Shown in pieces: positions 6,217 to 12,608 of a stretch of DNA of 15,770 bases. Below the pieces are notes generated by a model. That model ran no database searches and was not told where the DNA came from. It saw only the letters and a list, made by a program, of their open reading frames with translations. The position numbers were made by a program, and so were the translations under genes. The DNA is taken from positions 1-15,770 of the forward strand of contig CACXHM010000104.1 of NCBI GenBank assembly GCA_902767465.1. Direction: 5' to 3'. Every line of letters starts with the position of its first letter. The first letter of the stretch is position 1. The DNA is from an uncultured Bacteroidia bacterium (GTDB taxonomy: Bacteria > Bacteroidota > Bacteroidia > Bacteroidales > UBA932).

Positions 6217-6299
6217 GTTGTGAATTGCTTTCGAATTACTATCTTTGACACAACAAACACAACAGATACAGCCAAATAACGGAAAGGCCGACCGTTGTG
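6217..6299 (+). CRISPR. Truncated type II-C-like CRISPR array, right fragment
   Basis: A complete 47-nt repeat (6217-6263), identical to that at 5440-5486, is followed by exactly 30 nt (6264-6293) and then by GTTGTGAA, the first eight bases of the repeat, before the match decays (AACATTC where the repeat has TTGCTTTC). This can be read as repeat, spacer, degenerate terminal repeat. Alternatively GTTGTGAAAACATT is the 3' part of a tracrRNA and the 30-nt spacing is a coincidence. Orientation is the same as in the left fragment. Confidence 0.65.
6240..6247 (+). promoter_or_regulatory. Repeat-embedded -7 promoter box
   Basis: TATCTTTG within the 47-bp repeat fits TAnnTTTG. A TTG at 6218-6220, near the repeat's start, lies 19 bp upstream of it, at the right place for a -33 element. 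Transcription would begin in the last part of the repeat and run into the following 30-nt segment, as is known for the repeat-internal promoters of Neisseria type II-C arrays. Confidence 0.5.
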
Positions 6300-6336
6300 A
6301 AAACATTCAAAGCGGGTTTTGCGACTCGCTTTTTTT
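6254..6336 (+). ncRNA. Candidate small RNA with tracrRNA-like 3' half
   Basis: A promoter box (6240-6247) and a strong terminator (6309-6336) bracket about 83 nt with no open reading frame. Visible folds are AACGG (6278-6282) with CCGTT (6292-6296), a competing CACAAC (6258-6263) with GTTGTG (6294-6299), and the terminator stem. From 6284 the order AAGG-CCGA-CC, GTTGTGAAAACATT, then a GC hairpin and T run is what I recall for the nexus and terminator of Bacteroidota type II-C tracrRNAs. The expected anti-repeat (reverse complement of the repeat's first ~25 nt) is not present upstream; at best a poorly matching CAGCCAAATAACGG occupies its place. So it may be a decayed tracrRNA, a chimera with a repeat promoter, or an unrelated RNA. 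The exact 5' end is inferred. Confidence 0.4.
6309..6336 (+). terminator. Rho-independent terminator of the candidate small RNA
   Basis: AAAGCGGGT (6309-6317) pairs with ACTCGCTTT (6324-6332), nine pairs including one G-U, around TTTGCG, followed by an unbroken T run to 6336 and a further TTT TTT after one G. No plus-strand coding sequence ends here, so it must terminate a non-coding transcript. Confidence 0.8.
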
Positions 6337-6381
6337 GTTTTTTCACAAAGTTGCGAATTAAGCTTGACAACTACAAACGTG

Positions 6382-6389
6382 CAAAGGTA
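6382..6389 (-). promoter_or_regulatory. Possible minus-strand promoter facing the small RNA
   Basis: Minus-strand TACCTTTG fits TAnnTTTG, with a TTGAC motif 24 bp upstream. It would transcribe leftwards across the terminator and the right CRISPR-like repeat, making RNA antisense to both. A perfect TTGACAA/TTGTCAA inverted repeat with a 3-nt loop (6400-6416) overlaps its upstream side, just after the glsB stop. Confidence 0.3.
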
Positions 6390-6423
6390 TCGACTTGTTT
6401 TGACAACCCTTGTCAATAACAAA

Positions 6424-7431
6424 TTATTTAAACTCAATCTCCGGAGAATTCTGGGTAGGGTCGGGGAAGTATTTGATGCGGATGTTGCGGAGGCGAGGCA
6501 CGCGCTTTTCGATGAATGTACGGATATGGCGGTCGCGTTTGTCGGGGTACATTTCGTCGAATCGGATCAGCAGTCCGGTTTCGATTGCATTCGAGAGCTC
6601 GTCGTTGATGGCTGATCCGAAAATCTTCATGGTCGATGAAGAATTGATGTAAGAGTTTACAAGAGGAGGGACAGCGGTGCCAAGATGCCTCAAAGCTCCT
6701 TTCAGGCATCGGATGTCGTCCTTCAGGCTATCTTCTTTGAGAATCAGGTCGATGAGCCTGGGGTCATTGCTGCTTTTAAGCCGTTTGTATGGCTCTATGA
6801 GGCCTTCGTTATCCGGGAAGTGCTTCTCGAGGAAGCGCATTATGAGTTCCCTGGCAGTCTTGTCGTAGGATTTGTAAATTGTCATCTTCCCGAAGAAATA
6901 TTCGATTCCGGGATGGCTGAGGAGCACTCCGGCGATGCCGTCCCATAGGTTGTCCATGGTGAACAGGGCTTTTGCTCCCACTTTTGAACTTTGATATTCG
7001 GGTGCAACGAAAGATCTTCCGAGTTCCATCGTCCTGGGAAGATATTCACTGATAAATTTGTCGGAAAAATGGAAGAGGTGTGAGGCTGTGACATTTGGTT
7101 GTCCGTCTTCCCTGAAACTGACATCCGGCCCGATTATATACCGGTATCCTCCAATGATTGCCTGAGCATCGGGGTCCCATACAATCAGCTGCTGGTATGG
7201 CTTTGGGAGAAAATCATATTCGTCCAGATCGACTTCGTTTCCGGAACAGCCACCTGCCTCGCGGTAGGCAATCTCGCGGATGCGCCCTATTTCCCGCAGG
7301 GTGTTTGGGGCATTGTTGCAGTCGACGACATACAGTTCATTGCCACCTTTGTTGGTGTCCATCAGTTTACGGGACTTGGTGAGCTCCGCTTTCAGGAGTT
7401 CAACCGGAACAGGATCGATAATCTTTTTCAT
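6424..7431 (-). CDS. glsB: GlsB-like N-acyltransferase (glycine lipid synthesis)
   Basis: Predicted to attach a 3-hydroxy fatty acyl chain, from acyl-ACP, to the amino group of glycine, the first step in making glycine lipids (commendamide and its O-acylated products), which are characteristic of Bacteroides relatives. The 335-residue protein has the GNAT-like fold of the OlsB/hemolysin-type acyltransferases (Acetyltransf_5): REIGRIREIAYREAGG (about 46-61), the acidic VDLDEYDFLPKPYQQLIVWD, IIGGYRYIIG (about 92-101), then the diagnostic ELGRSFVAPEYQ (136-147) and GKMTIYKSYD. About 100 extra C-terminal residues follow the core. Its ATG overlaps the glsA stop by 4 bp (ATGA), and the pairing with an O-acyltransferase is the main support for this role; an ornithine-lipid role is the alternative. 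Confidence 0.82.
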   Translation of the reverse strand: MKKIIDPVPVELLKAELTKSRKLMDTNKGGNELYVVDCNNAPNTLREIGRIREIAYREAGGCSGNEVDLDEYDFLPKPYQQLIVWDPDAQAIIGGYRYIIGPDVSFREDGQPNVTASHLFHFSDKFISEYLPRTMELGRSFVAPEYQSSKVGAKALFTMDNLWDGIAGVLLSHPGIEYFFGKMTIYKSYDKTARELIMRFLEKHFPDNEGLIEPYKRLKSSNDPRLIDLILKEDSLKDDIRCLKGALRHLGTAVPPLVNSYINSSSTMKIFGSAINDELSNAIETGLLIRFDEMYPDKRDRHIRTFIEKRVPRLRNIRIKYFPDPTQNSPEIEFK

Positions 7432-8243
7432 TTCAGTTCATATACGAGTTCCCTCACGTGCGAGGCCCACCCGGAAGGTTTCATGCTGTTGTCAAAATAG
7501 TCCGGTGGAAGCGGCTTGCCGAAAACCACCTTGAATGATTTTCCCCTTGCTCTGTAAAGTTCGCCCGGCAACATGAACATGGGGATATTGAGTTTTATGC
7601 CAAGAGCGCGGCACAGCAGGTCGACAATGTAAAATCTTTTGCTGTTTTGTCCGATAAAATGTACCGGCACAATCCATCTGCCATTGTCCCTGCTGAGCGT
7701 GATAAAAGACTTGCTCCATTCACGATCCTGTATGCGGCCGTTGTATTTTCGGGAACATTGTCCGGCGGGGAACACCATTACGATTTGTTTATCTGCATAC
7801 AGGCTTCTTATCTGCTCCGGCATGCTCCGTGACTGTCCACCCATTTTCTCGATAGATACGCTCATTGGCGCAAGCCCTTTCAGGTTCATCAGGAACGAAT
7901 TGATCATCAGTCCGATATCCTTCCCGAAATGCGTGCCCACAATGCCTGTCAGGGCTACTCCGTCGATGCCCCCGAGAGGGTGGTTGGATGCGAAGGTGAG
8001 TTTGGCTCCAACAGGTACCTTAATGTTCTCGAGACCTTCGCACTCGATGGTTACTCCCATATATTCCATGCATTTTACACAGAATTCAACCCCTTCGTAA
8101 CCCCGGGAGAGAAATTCGTTGATGTAGTTGATGTGCAGGAAACGACCGAGCGCCTTCAGCAGGAGACGCGGAGGCTTCTTCCCGCCTGTACGGGCGAGCA
8201 CGACCTTTTCGAGGTCGACGGCATATTCGGGATGAGGTCCCAT
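7428..8243 (-). CDS. glsA: GlsA-like O-acyltransferase (glycine lipid synthesis)
   Basis: Member of the PlsC/lysophosphatidate acyltransferase superfamily, likely at the inner membrane, predicted to add the second acyl chain to the hydroxyl of N-acyl-glycine. From the ATG at 8243 it is 271 residues. The acyltransferase motif I appears as NHPLGGIDG (87-95), with His88 and Asp94 six apart, one more than the usual H-x4-D; FPAGQCSR (158-165) replaces the FPEG block; IVPVHFIGQNS is block IV-like. Upstream TTG at 8267 would add eight residues, but that codon is part of the -7 box TATATTTG, so I reject it. It is first in the glsA-glsB operon and divergent from recQ. Confidence 0.82.
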   Translation of the reverse strand: MGPHPEYAVDLEKVVLARTGGKKPPRLLLKALGRFLHINYINEFLSRGYEGVEFCVKCMEYMGVTIECEGLENIKVPVGAKLTFASNHPLGGIDGVALTGIVGTHFGKDIGLMINSFLMNLKGLAPMSVSIEKMGGQSRSMPEQIRSLYADKQIVMVFPAGQCSRKYNGRIQDREWSKSFITLSRDNGRWIVPVHFIGQNSKRFYIVDLLCRALGIKLNIPMFMLPGELYRARGKSFKVVFGKPLPPDYFDNSMKPSGWASHVRELVYELK

Positions 8244-8264
8244 ATGTTCAGGTTCAGTACTTCG

Positions 8265-8272
8265 CAAATATA
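8265..8272 (-). promoter_or_regulatory. -7 promoter box for glsA-glsB
   Basis: Minus-strand TATATTTG, 21 bp upstream of the glsA ATG at 8243. No exact TTTG at the -33 distance was found. Its last three bases form the TTG that would otherwise look like a longer start. Confidence 0.55.
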
Positions 8273-8284
8273 ATAAGTTTTTGC

Positions 8285-8292
8285 TAATTTTG
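8285..8292 (+). promoter_or_regulatory. -7 promoter box for the recQ-like gene
   Basis: TAATTTTG fits TAnnTTTG and ends 9 bp before the ATG at 8302. It is only 12 bp from the opposing glsA box, so the two genes share a 58-bp divergent control region. A short leader is implied. Confidence 0.5.
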
Positions 8293-8301
8293 TCTTCGTA
8301 T

Positions 8302-10005
8302 ATGACCGCTGCCGAGATATTGAAGGATTATTGGGGCTATGAATCATTCCGGCCCATGCAGGAGGAGATAGTCTCCGCTGCGTGCGAAGGCCGTGACGTG
8401 CTGGCGATACTCCCTACCGGTGGCGGTAAATCCGTATGCTTCCAGGTGCCTGCGTTGATGAAAGACGGAACGGCCCTCGTGATAACGCCCCTCATCGCCT
8501 TGATGAAAGACCAGGTACAGAATCTGGAGGCCAGGGGCATCAAGGCAATCGCCGTGCATGCCGGCATGACGAGACGTCAGGTAGATACGGCCCTGAACAA
8601 CGTGGCATACGGAGATTTCAAATTTCTTTATCTTTCTCCGGAGCGACTGGGCACGGAACTCTTCCAGTCCTACATCGATTTGCTGAATATCAGTTATATA
8701 GTTGTAGATGAGGCACATTGTATTTCGCAGTGGGGATATGACTTCCGTCCGGATTACCTTCAGATCGGCTTGTTGCGGGAGCGTATCGCCGCTCCTGTAA
8801 TTGCTCTCACGGCAACTGCCACGCCAAGGGTGGCCGAAGATATCATGGACAGGCTGGCTTTTCGGGAGAGGCTGCTGATGCGCAGTAATTTCGAGAGGCC
8901 GAACCTAAATTATATCGTGCGCCGCTGCGAAGACAAGCAGGGACAGCTTCTTGGCATCTGCCGCAGTGTGGAAGGCAGCGGTATTGTGTATCTGCGGAGC
9001 CGCCGCAAATGTGAGGAGTTTGCCGCTCTGCTGCGAGCGGAAGGGATTGATGCCTCATTCTACCATGCCGGCCTGTCTTCCGATGTGAGGAGCATCCGGC
9101 AGGAGGCCTGGAAGAAGGGAGAAATACGCGTAATGATCTGCACGAACGCCTTTGGAATGGGGATAGACAAGGGAGATGTGCGTTTTGTAGTGCACTGCGA
9201 TATTCCAGAAAGCCCCGAGGCATATTTTCAGGAAGCGGGACGGGCAGGAAGGGATGGTAAAACTTCTTATGCCGTGTTGTTGTGGAGCCCGGACGATGTC
9301 CGGCGTCTTCACCAGCTTGATTCCCTTGCCTTTCCAAGCCTGGAATACATAGAAGACATCTACCATAAACTGCACGTTTTCAATATGATTCCATACGAGC
9401 AGGGCATGGGGCGTCAGATCCGGTTCAACCTTGCCGACTTCTGCTCGCACTACAAGCTGAACCAGGCTTCGGTGCGGAATGCCCTGACCTATCTGGAACG
9501 TTCGGATCACATCAGTTACACCGAATCGGCAGACATCAATACGCAGGTAAAAATCGTGGTTGACCGCTCACTGCTCTATGAGATTGAGTTGCCCGACCAG
9601 CGTTTGGTGGCTCTTCTGGAAGTGATGATGAGAAGATATTCTGGCATTTTCTCCTATCCGGTAACAATTGCAGAAGATTATGTAGCTGCCACCATGGGCG
9701 TGACCGTCCCTGGCCTCCATCAGATGCTGTACCAACTCTCGCTGGAGCATGTAATCCGCTATATACCAGGCGAAAAAAGCGATATAATCACCCTGCATCA
9801 CAACCACCTTCAGCGTGGAAATGTGGACTTGCAGCCAAAGCGATATAAAATGCTGCGTGAACGCAACACTGCGCGTACCGAAGCAATTATTGGCTATGTT
9901 TCAGAAACCGACAGATGCCGCCAGGCTTACCTTCTGGAGTATTTCGGCCAGAAGGAAAGTGAAGCTTGCGGCCATTGCGATATCTGCAGGGCAGAAAAGT
10001 CCTGA
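8302..10005 (+). CDS. recQ: RecQ-family ATP-dependent DNA helicase
   Basis: 3'-5' DNA helicase for repair and recombination intermediates. From the ATG at 8302 it is 567 residues. Motifs in order: RecQ motif 0 YWGYESFRPMQ (10-20), Walker A TGGGKS (39-44), DEAHCISQWGYDFRPDY (136-152, with the aromatic-rich loop), ALTATAT (168-174), FYHAGLS (253-259), TNAFGMGIDK (281-290) and motif VI QEAGRAGRDG (310-319). A winged-helix-like region follows. The four zinc-ligand Cys (C539, C556, C559, C562 in YFGQKESEACGHCDIC) are at the extreme C-terminus, not between core and winged helix, and no HRDC domain follows; this short layout is seen in many Bacteroidota RecQ paralogues. A TTG at 8281 in frame overlaps the promoter box and is rejected. 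It ends 7 bp from the convergent metallo-hydrolase gene with no terminator between. Confidence 0.93.
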   Translation: MTAAEILKDYWGYESFRPMQEEIVSAACEGRDVLAILPTGGGKSVCFQVPALMKDGTALVITPLIALMKDQVQNLEARGIKAIAVHAGMTRRQVDTALNNVAYGDFKFLYLSPERLGTELFQSYIDLLNISYIVVDEAHCISQWGYDFRPDYLQIGLLRERIAAPVIALTATATPRVAEDIMDRLAFRERLLMRSNFERPNLNYIVRRCEDKQGQLLGICRSVEGSGIVYLRSRRKCEEFAALLRAEGIDASFYHAGLSSDVRSIRQEAWKKGEIRVMICTNAFGMGIDKGDVRFVVHCDIPESPEAYFQEAGRAGRDGKTSYAVLLWSPDDVRRLHQLDSLAFPSLEYIEDIYHKLHVFNMIPYEQGMGRQIRFNLADFCSHYKLNQASVRNALTYLERSDHISYTESADINTQVKIVVDRSLLYEIELPDQRLVALLEVMMRRYSGIFSYPVTIAEDYVAATMGVTVPGLHQMLYQLSLEHVIRYIPGEKSDIITLHHNHLQRGNVDLQPKRYKMLRERNTARTEAIIGYVSETDRCRQAYLLEYFGQKESEACGHCDICRAEKS

Positions 10006-10012
10006 ACAAAGC

Positions 10013-10930
10013 TTACTCTTCAGAAATAAGGCTGAGCCCGTCGAATGCGGGCTGCACTTCGGAACGTATTCCCCGTTCTGAGCAGAGGCGTCGCAGTTCG
10101 GCAGCAAATTCTTCATAAACGGGGAAACTATGGCTGAGGTGGGTCAGCCAGGTGTGTTTCGCCCCGATCCTGTCGGCGAGCGACAGCGCTTCATCCAGGC
10201 TGAGATGAGAGTGGTGCGGACCATAACTCACGGTGTTGAGCGTCACGTGGTCGAGCCCCTGGAGTTTTGTCATCTCTTCTTCCGGAAGGCTGCTGAGATC
10301 GGTCAGATAGGCGATTTTTCCTATCCTGAATCCAAGAATCGGCATCTTTCCGTGAATCCCGCGTATGGGAATGACCCTTACTCCGCATCCATCATCTTCG
10401 GCATCTTCGATATTGTTTGCGGGTGAGGGTTGAATGCTTCCGTCCGGCATTTTATAGCCATATCCGACGTCATGCACCCATACCAGTTCCTTGTCTTCGG
10501 ATGACGGGTGCACGGTGAAAGGGTCTGTTCCGATGAGGTGGATGTGCCATTCCGGCGCTCCCGGATAGCGCGGAGATGTGAAGGTGTAGGGGAATTCCCT
10601 GCGGAGATCGTCAAGTATCTTTGGCTCGCAGTATATCTCGGCAGCACGCCTGTCGATATAGTTCAGGCTGCGCACGTCGTCAAGCCCGCCCACATGGTCT
10701 TTGTGGTTGTGCGTAATGAGGATTCCATCCAGATGACCGATGCCGGCGCGCAGCATCTGGCTGCGGAAATCCGGTCCGCAGTCAACAAGAATGTTCAGTC
10801 CGCCATCCTGGAAAAGTGCAGATGATCGGAATCGCTTGTCGCGAGGATCGGTGCTTCTGCATACCGGACAGTTGCATCCTACTATGGGAACTCCGAGGGA
10901 TGTGCCTGTGCCAAAGAAAGTCAGTTTCAT
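10013..10930 (-). CDS. MBL-fold metallo-hydrolase, PhnP-like
   Basis: Metallo-beta-lactamase-fold hydrolase of 305 residues, related to PhnP (phosphoribosyl cyclic phosphodiesterase) and other small phosphodiesterases; the substrate is not known. The metal-binding HNHKDHVGGLDD motif (His74, His76, Asp78, His79) is intact, with later ligands in YLTDLS and LTHLSHSF. The N-terminal GCNCPVCRS (Cys19, 21, 24) matches the structural zinc knot of PhnP. An acidic/polar insertion at about residues 143-185 (SSEDKELVWVHD to EDAEDDGCG) separates the two halves. No phn genes are near, so a phosphonate role is not supported. It is last in the tamB operon; its ATG overlaps the mtaB stop by 4 bp. Confidence 0.87.
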   Translation of the reverse strand: MKLTFFGTGTSLGVPIVGCNCPVCRSTDPRDKRFRSSALFQDGGLNILVDCGPDFRSQMLRAGIGHLDGILITHNHKDHVGGLDDVRSLNYIDRRAAEIYCEPKILDDLRREFPYTFTSPRYPGAPEWHIHLIGTDPFTVHPSSEDKELVWVHDVGYGYKMPDGSIQPSPANNIEDAEDDGCGVRVIPIRGIHGKMPILGFRIGKIAYLTDLSSLPEEEMTKLQGLDHVTLNTVSYGPHHSHLSLDEALSLADRIGAKHTWLTHLSHSFPVYEEFAAELRRLCSERGIRSEVQPAFDGLSLISEE

Positions 10931-12234
10931 ATTATTATCTCTGTCAAACGGCCTACGAGAGCTTTGTCGTATGGCCTGCTGATCCTAATATAATTGCCGG
11001 TATAACCGCTCATGTTGCCATTCCTGTCGCGGGATTCGAACAACACTTTTTCATGCACTCCGCGGTTTTCTTCCACAAAACGGGTGTGAAGGTTCTCGCA
11101 CATTGCCTCCAACCTCGCAACCCTTTCCGCTTTCACCTTTTCATCCACCTGATCAGGCATGGAGGCTGCCGGCGTGCCGGGGCGCCTGGAGTAGGGGAAT
11201 ACGTGGATGAATGCGGGATGTATTCTTTCGAGGAATTGCAGTTCCTTTTCGAAGAGCTCGTCAGTTTCTCCGGGAAGCCCTGCCATGACATCTATTCCAA
11301 AGAAAACTTTCGGTCCTCCCGGTGTTTCGAGCCGCTGCCTGATGAAATTGATGCGGTTTTCGAAAAACTCCGTAGTGTACCTCCTACCCATCCTGGAAAG
11401 GACTTCATTTGTGCCCTGTTGGAGCGGAATATGGAAATGAGGCTGGAATTTAGTGCCTGAGGCAATCCAGTCAATGATTTCCTCTGTAATCAGGTTCGGC
11501 TCTATGCTGGAAATGCGCCATCTTTCAATGCCTTCGACGGCATCCAGTGCCTTGAGCAGGCCGAGAAAGCTTTCACCGGTGTTCTTTCCGAAATCTCCGG
11601 TATTGATTCCGGTGATGACAACTTCTTTAACACCTTCCGCTGCAATGTTTTCGGCTGCTTTTACTGCTTCGCATACCGGAATGCTGCGGCTCCGTCCCCT
11701 GGCGTAGGGGACCGTACAGTATTTGCAGAAATTGTCGCATCCGTCCTGCACCTTGAGGAAGGCCCTTGTCCGCTCCGCTGTCGAATATGCAGGAAAAATA
11801 TCGGCACCGCTGCCGGCGGTCCGAGCATGGCGGACCTGTCCACCCACGGACAGGGGGAGGGGCCCGTCGCCTGCGATGGGAGGGGCCGGAGTGAGAGAAG
11901 CGGAAGCAAGCGTTTCCGGGACCACGAGGGCCTTCTCCGTTGCGAGGAACACGCGCGAAACACCGTCGATGGCACGTACCTCTTCGGGTTTCATTTGTGC
12001 GTAACAACCCGTAACTATTATTTTTGCATCCGGATTGATACGATGCAGCTTTCTGATCTCGCCTCGGGATTTTTTATTTGCAGTTTCGGTAACCGTACAG
12101 GTATTGACCAGATATATGTCGGCCTTTTCCCGCCATGGGACCACTTCCAGTCCGGCATTGCGGAAGCCCCTTTCGTAGGTGGCGGTTTCGGCAAAATTCA
12201 GTTTGCATCCGAGTGTTACGAAAGCGATCTTCAT
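10927..12234 (-). CDS. mtaB: tRNA t6A37 methylthiotransferase MtaB
   Basis: Radical-SAM enzyme that adds a methylthio group to t6A at tRNA position 37 (MiaB family, e-type). The 435-residue protein has the N-terminal cluster-binding cysteines in TLGCKLN (Cys10), VNTCTVT (Cys46) and VTGCYAQ (Cys77), the radical-SAM CxxxCxxC as CDNFCKYC (Cys166, 170, 173) and a C-terminal TRAM-like region (VLFESRDRNGNMSGYTGNYI). LGCKLN rather than MGCQMN at the N-terminus, plus TENANK-like TETANKKSR, favours MtaB over MiaB or RimO. Residues about 110-143, between the N-terminal domain and the radical-SAM core, are a Pro/Gly/Ala-rich stretch encoded by palindromic GC-rich DNA. Both ends overlap neighbours by 4 bp. 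Confidence 0.92.
   Translation of the reverse strand: MKIAFVTLGCKLNFAETATYERGFRNAGLEVVPWREKADIYLVNTCTVTETANKKSRGEIRKLHRINPDAKIIVTGCYAQMKPEEVRAIDGVSRVFLATEKALVVPETLASASLTPAPPIAGDGPLPLSVGGQVRHARTAGSGADIFPAYSTAERTRAFLKVQDGCDNFCKYCTVPYARGRSRSIPVCEAVKAAENIAAEGVKEVVITGINTGDFGKNTGESFLGLLKALDAVEGIERWRISSIEPNLITEEIIDWIASGTKFQPHFHIPLQQGTNEVLSRMGRRYTTEFFENRINFIRQRLETPGGPKVFFGIDVMAGLPGETDELFEKELQFLERIHPAFIHVFPYSRRPGTPAASMPDQVDEKVKAERVARLEAMCENLHTRFVEENRGVHEKVLFESRDRNGNMSGYTGNYIRISRPYDKALVGRLTEIII
11818..11880 (-). repeat. Palindrome-rich in-frame insertion within mtaB
   Basis: Three hairpins in 63 bp: GGTCCG/CGGACC (11818-11823 and 11831-11836), CCTGTCC/GGACAGG (11835-11841 and 11848-11854) and CCCGTCGC/GCGATGGG (11863-11870 and 11873-11880, one G-T pair). 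They encode about residues 119-139 of MtaB (PIAGDGPLPLSVGGQVRHAR), in a linker where the family varies in length. The reading frame is kept. It resembles the coding palindromic elements known in Rickettsia, but only one copy is visible here. Confidence 0.55.
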
Positions 12235-12608
12235 ATCTGCGATCCTCCTTTTACGCTAAGCTTTGCCGCTGCTGCGGCGCCTCCAACGGGAGGGGCAAGC
12301 TTGCATACGCCGACCTCGAATTCGGGGATGTCCGGAAATTCTCTTTCTATGGCGTCCCGGATGCGTCCCGCCACATGCTCGAGCAGGTTTGAAGGCACCG
12401 CCATCTCAGCGGCCACAAGGTCATAAATCCTGGAATAGTCAAGAGTATCGGCAAGGTCGTCCGATTCTTCCGCCCTGGAAATATCACATCTGCAGCGGAA
12501 ATCAACGAGATACTCTCCACCATTTTCCCGTTCGAAGGGGAGACAGCCATGGAAAGCGTGGAAACGCATTCCGTTAAGTTCTATTGTGCCAATATCAGGA
12601 ATACGCAT
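12231..12608 (-). CDS. folB: Dihydroneopterin aldolase
   Basis: Folate pathway enzyme that cleaves 7,8-dihydroneopterin to 6-hydroxymethyl-7,8-dihydropterin and glycolaldehyde. From the ATG at 12608 it is 125 residues, the usual length. Key positions are visible: FHAFHGCLPFERENG (Glu26), LDYSRIY (Tyr59, pterin stacking), LLEHVA (Glu77, pterin anchor) and VCKLAPPVGG, whose Lys103 is the catalytic lysine. A longer frame to 12662 would add 18 residues (MPKRAAMAERSGL...) with no family counterpart, so the inner start is preferred. That start lies inside the upstream methylase gene (28-bp overlap), and its stop overlaps mtaB by 4 bp. Confidence 0.9.
   Translation of the reverse strand: MRIPDIGTIELNGMRFHAFHGCLPFERENGGEYLVDFRCRCDISRAEESDDLADTLDYSRIYDLVAAEMAVPSNLLEHVAGRIRDAIEREFPDIPEFEVGVCKLAPPVGGAAAAAKLSVKGGSQI

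Noticed and set aside
6400..6416. TTGACAA-CCC-TTGTCAA inverted repeat as the glsB terminator
   Set aside because: No T run follows on either strand; it might equally be an operator for the possible minus-strand promoter.
10003..10015. Bidirectional terminator between recQ and the MBL gene
   Set aside because: Only 7 bp separate the stop codons and no stem-loop with T run is present on either strand.
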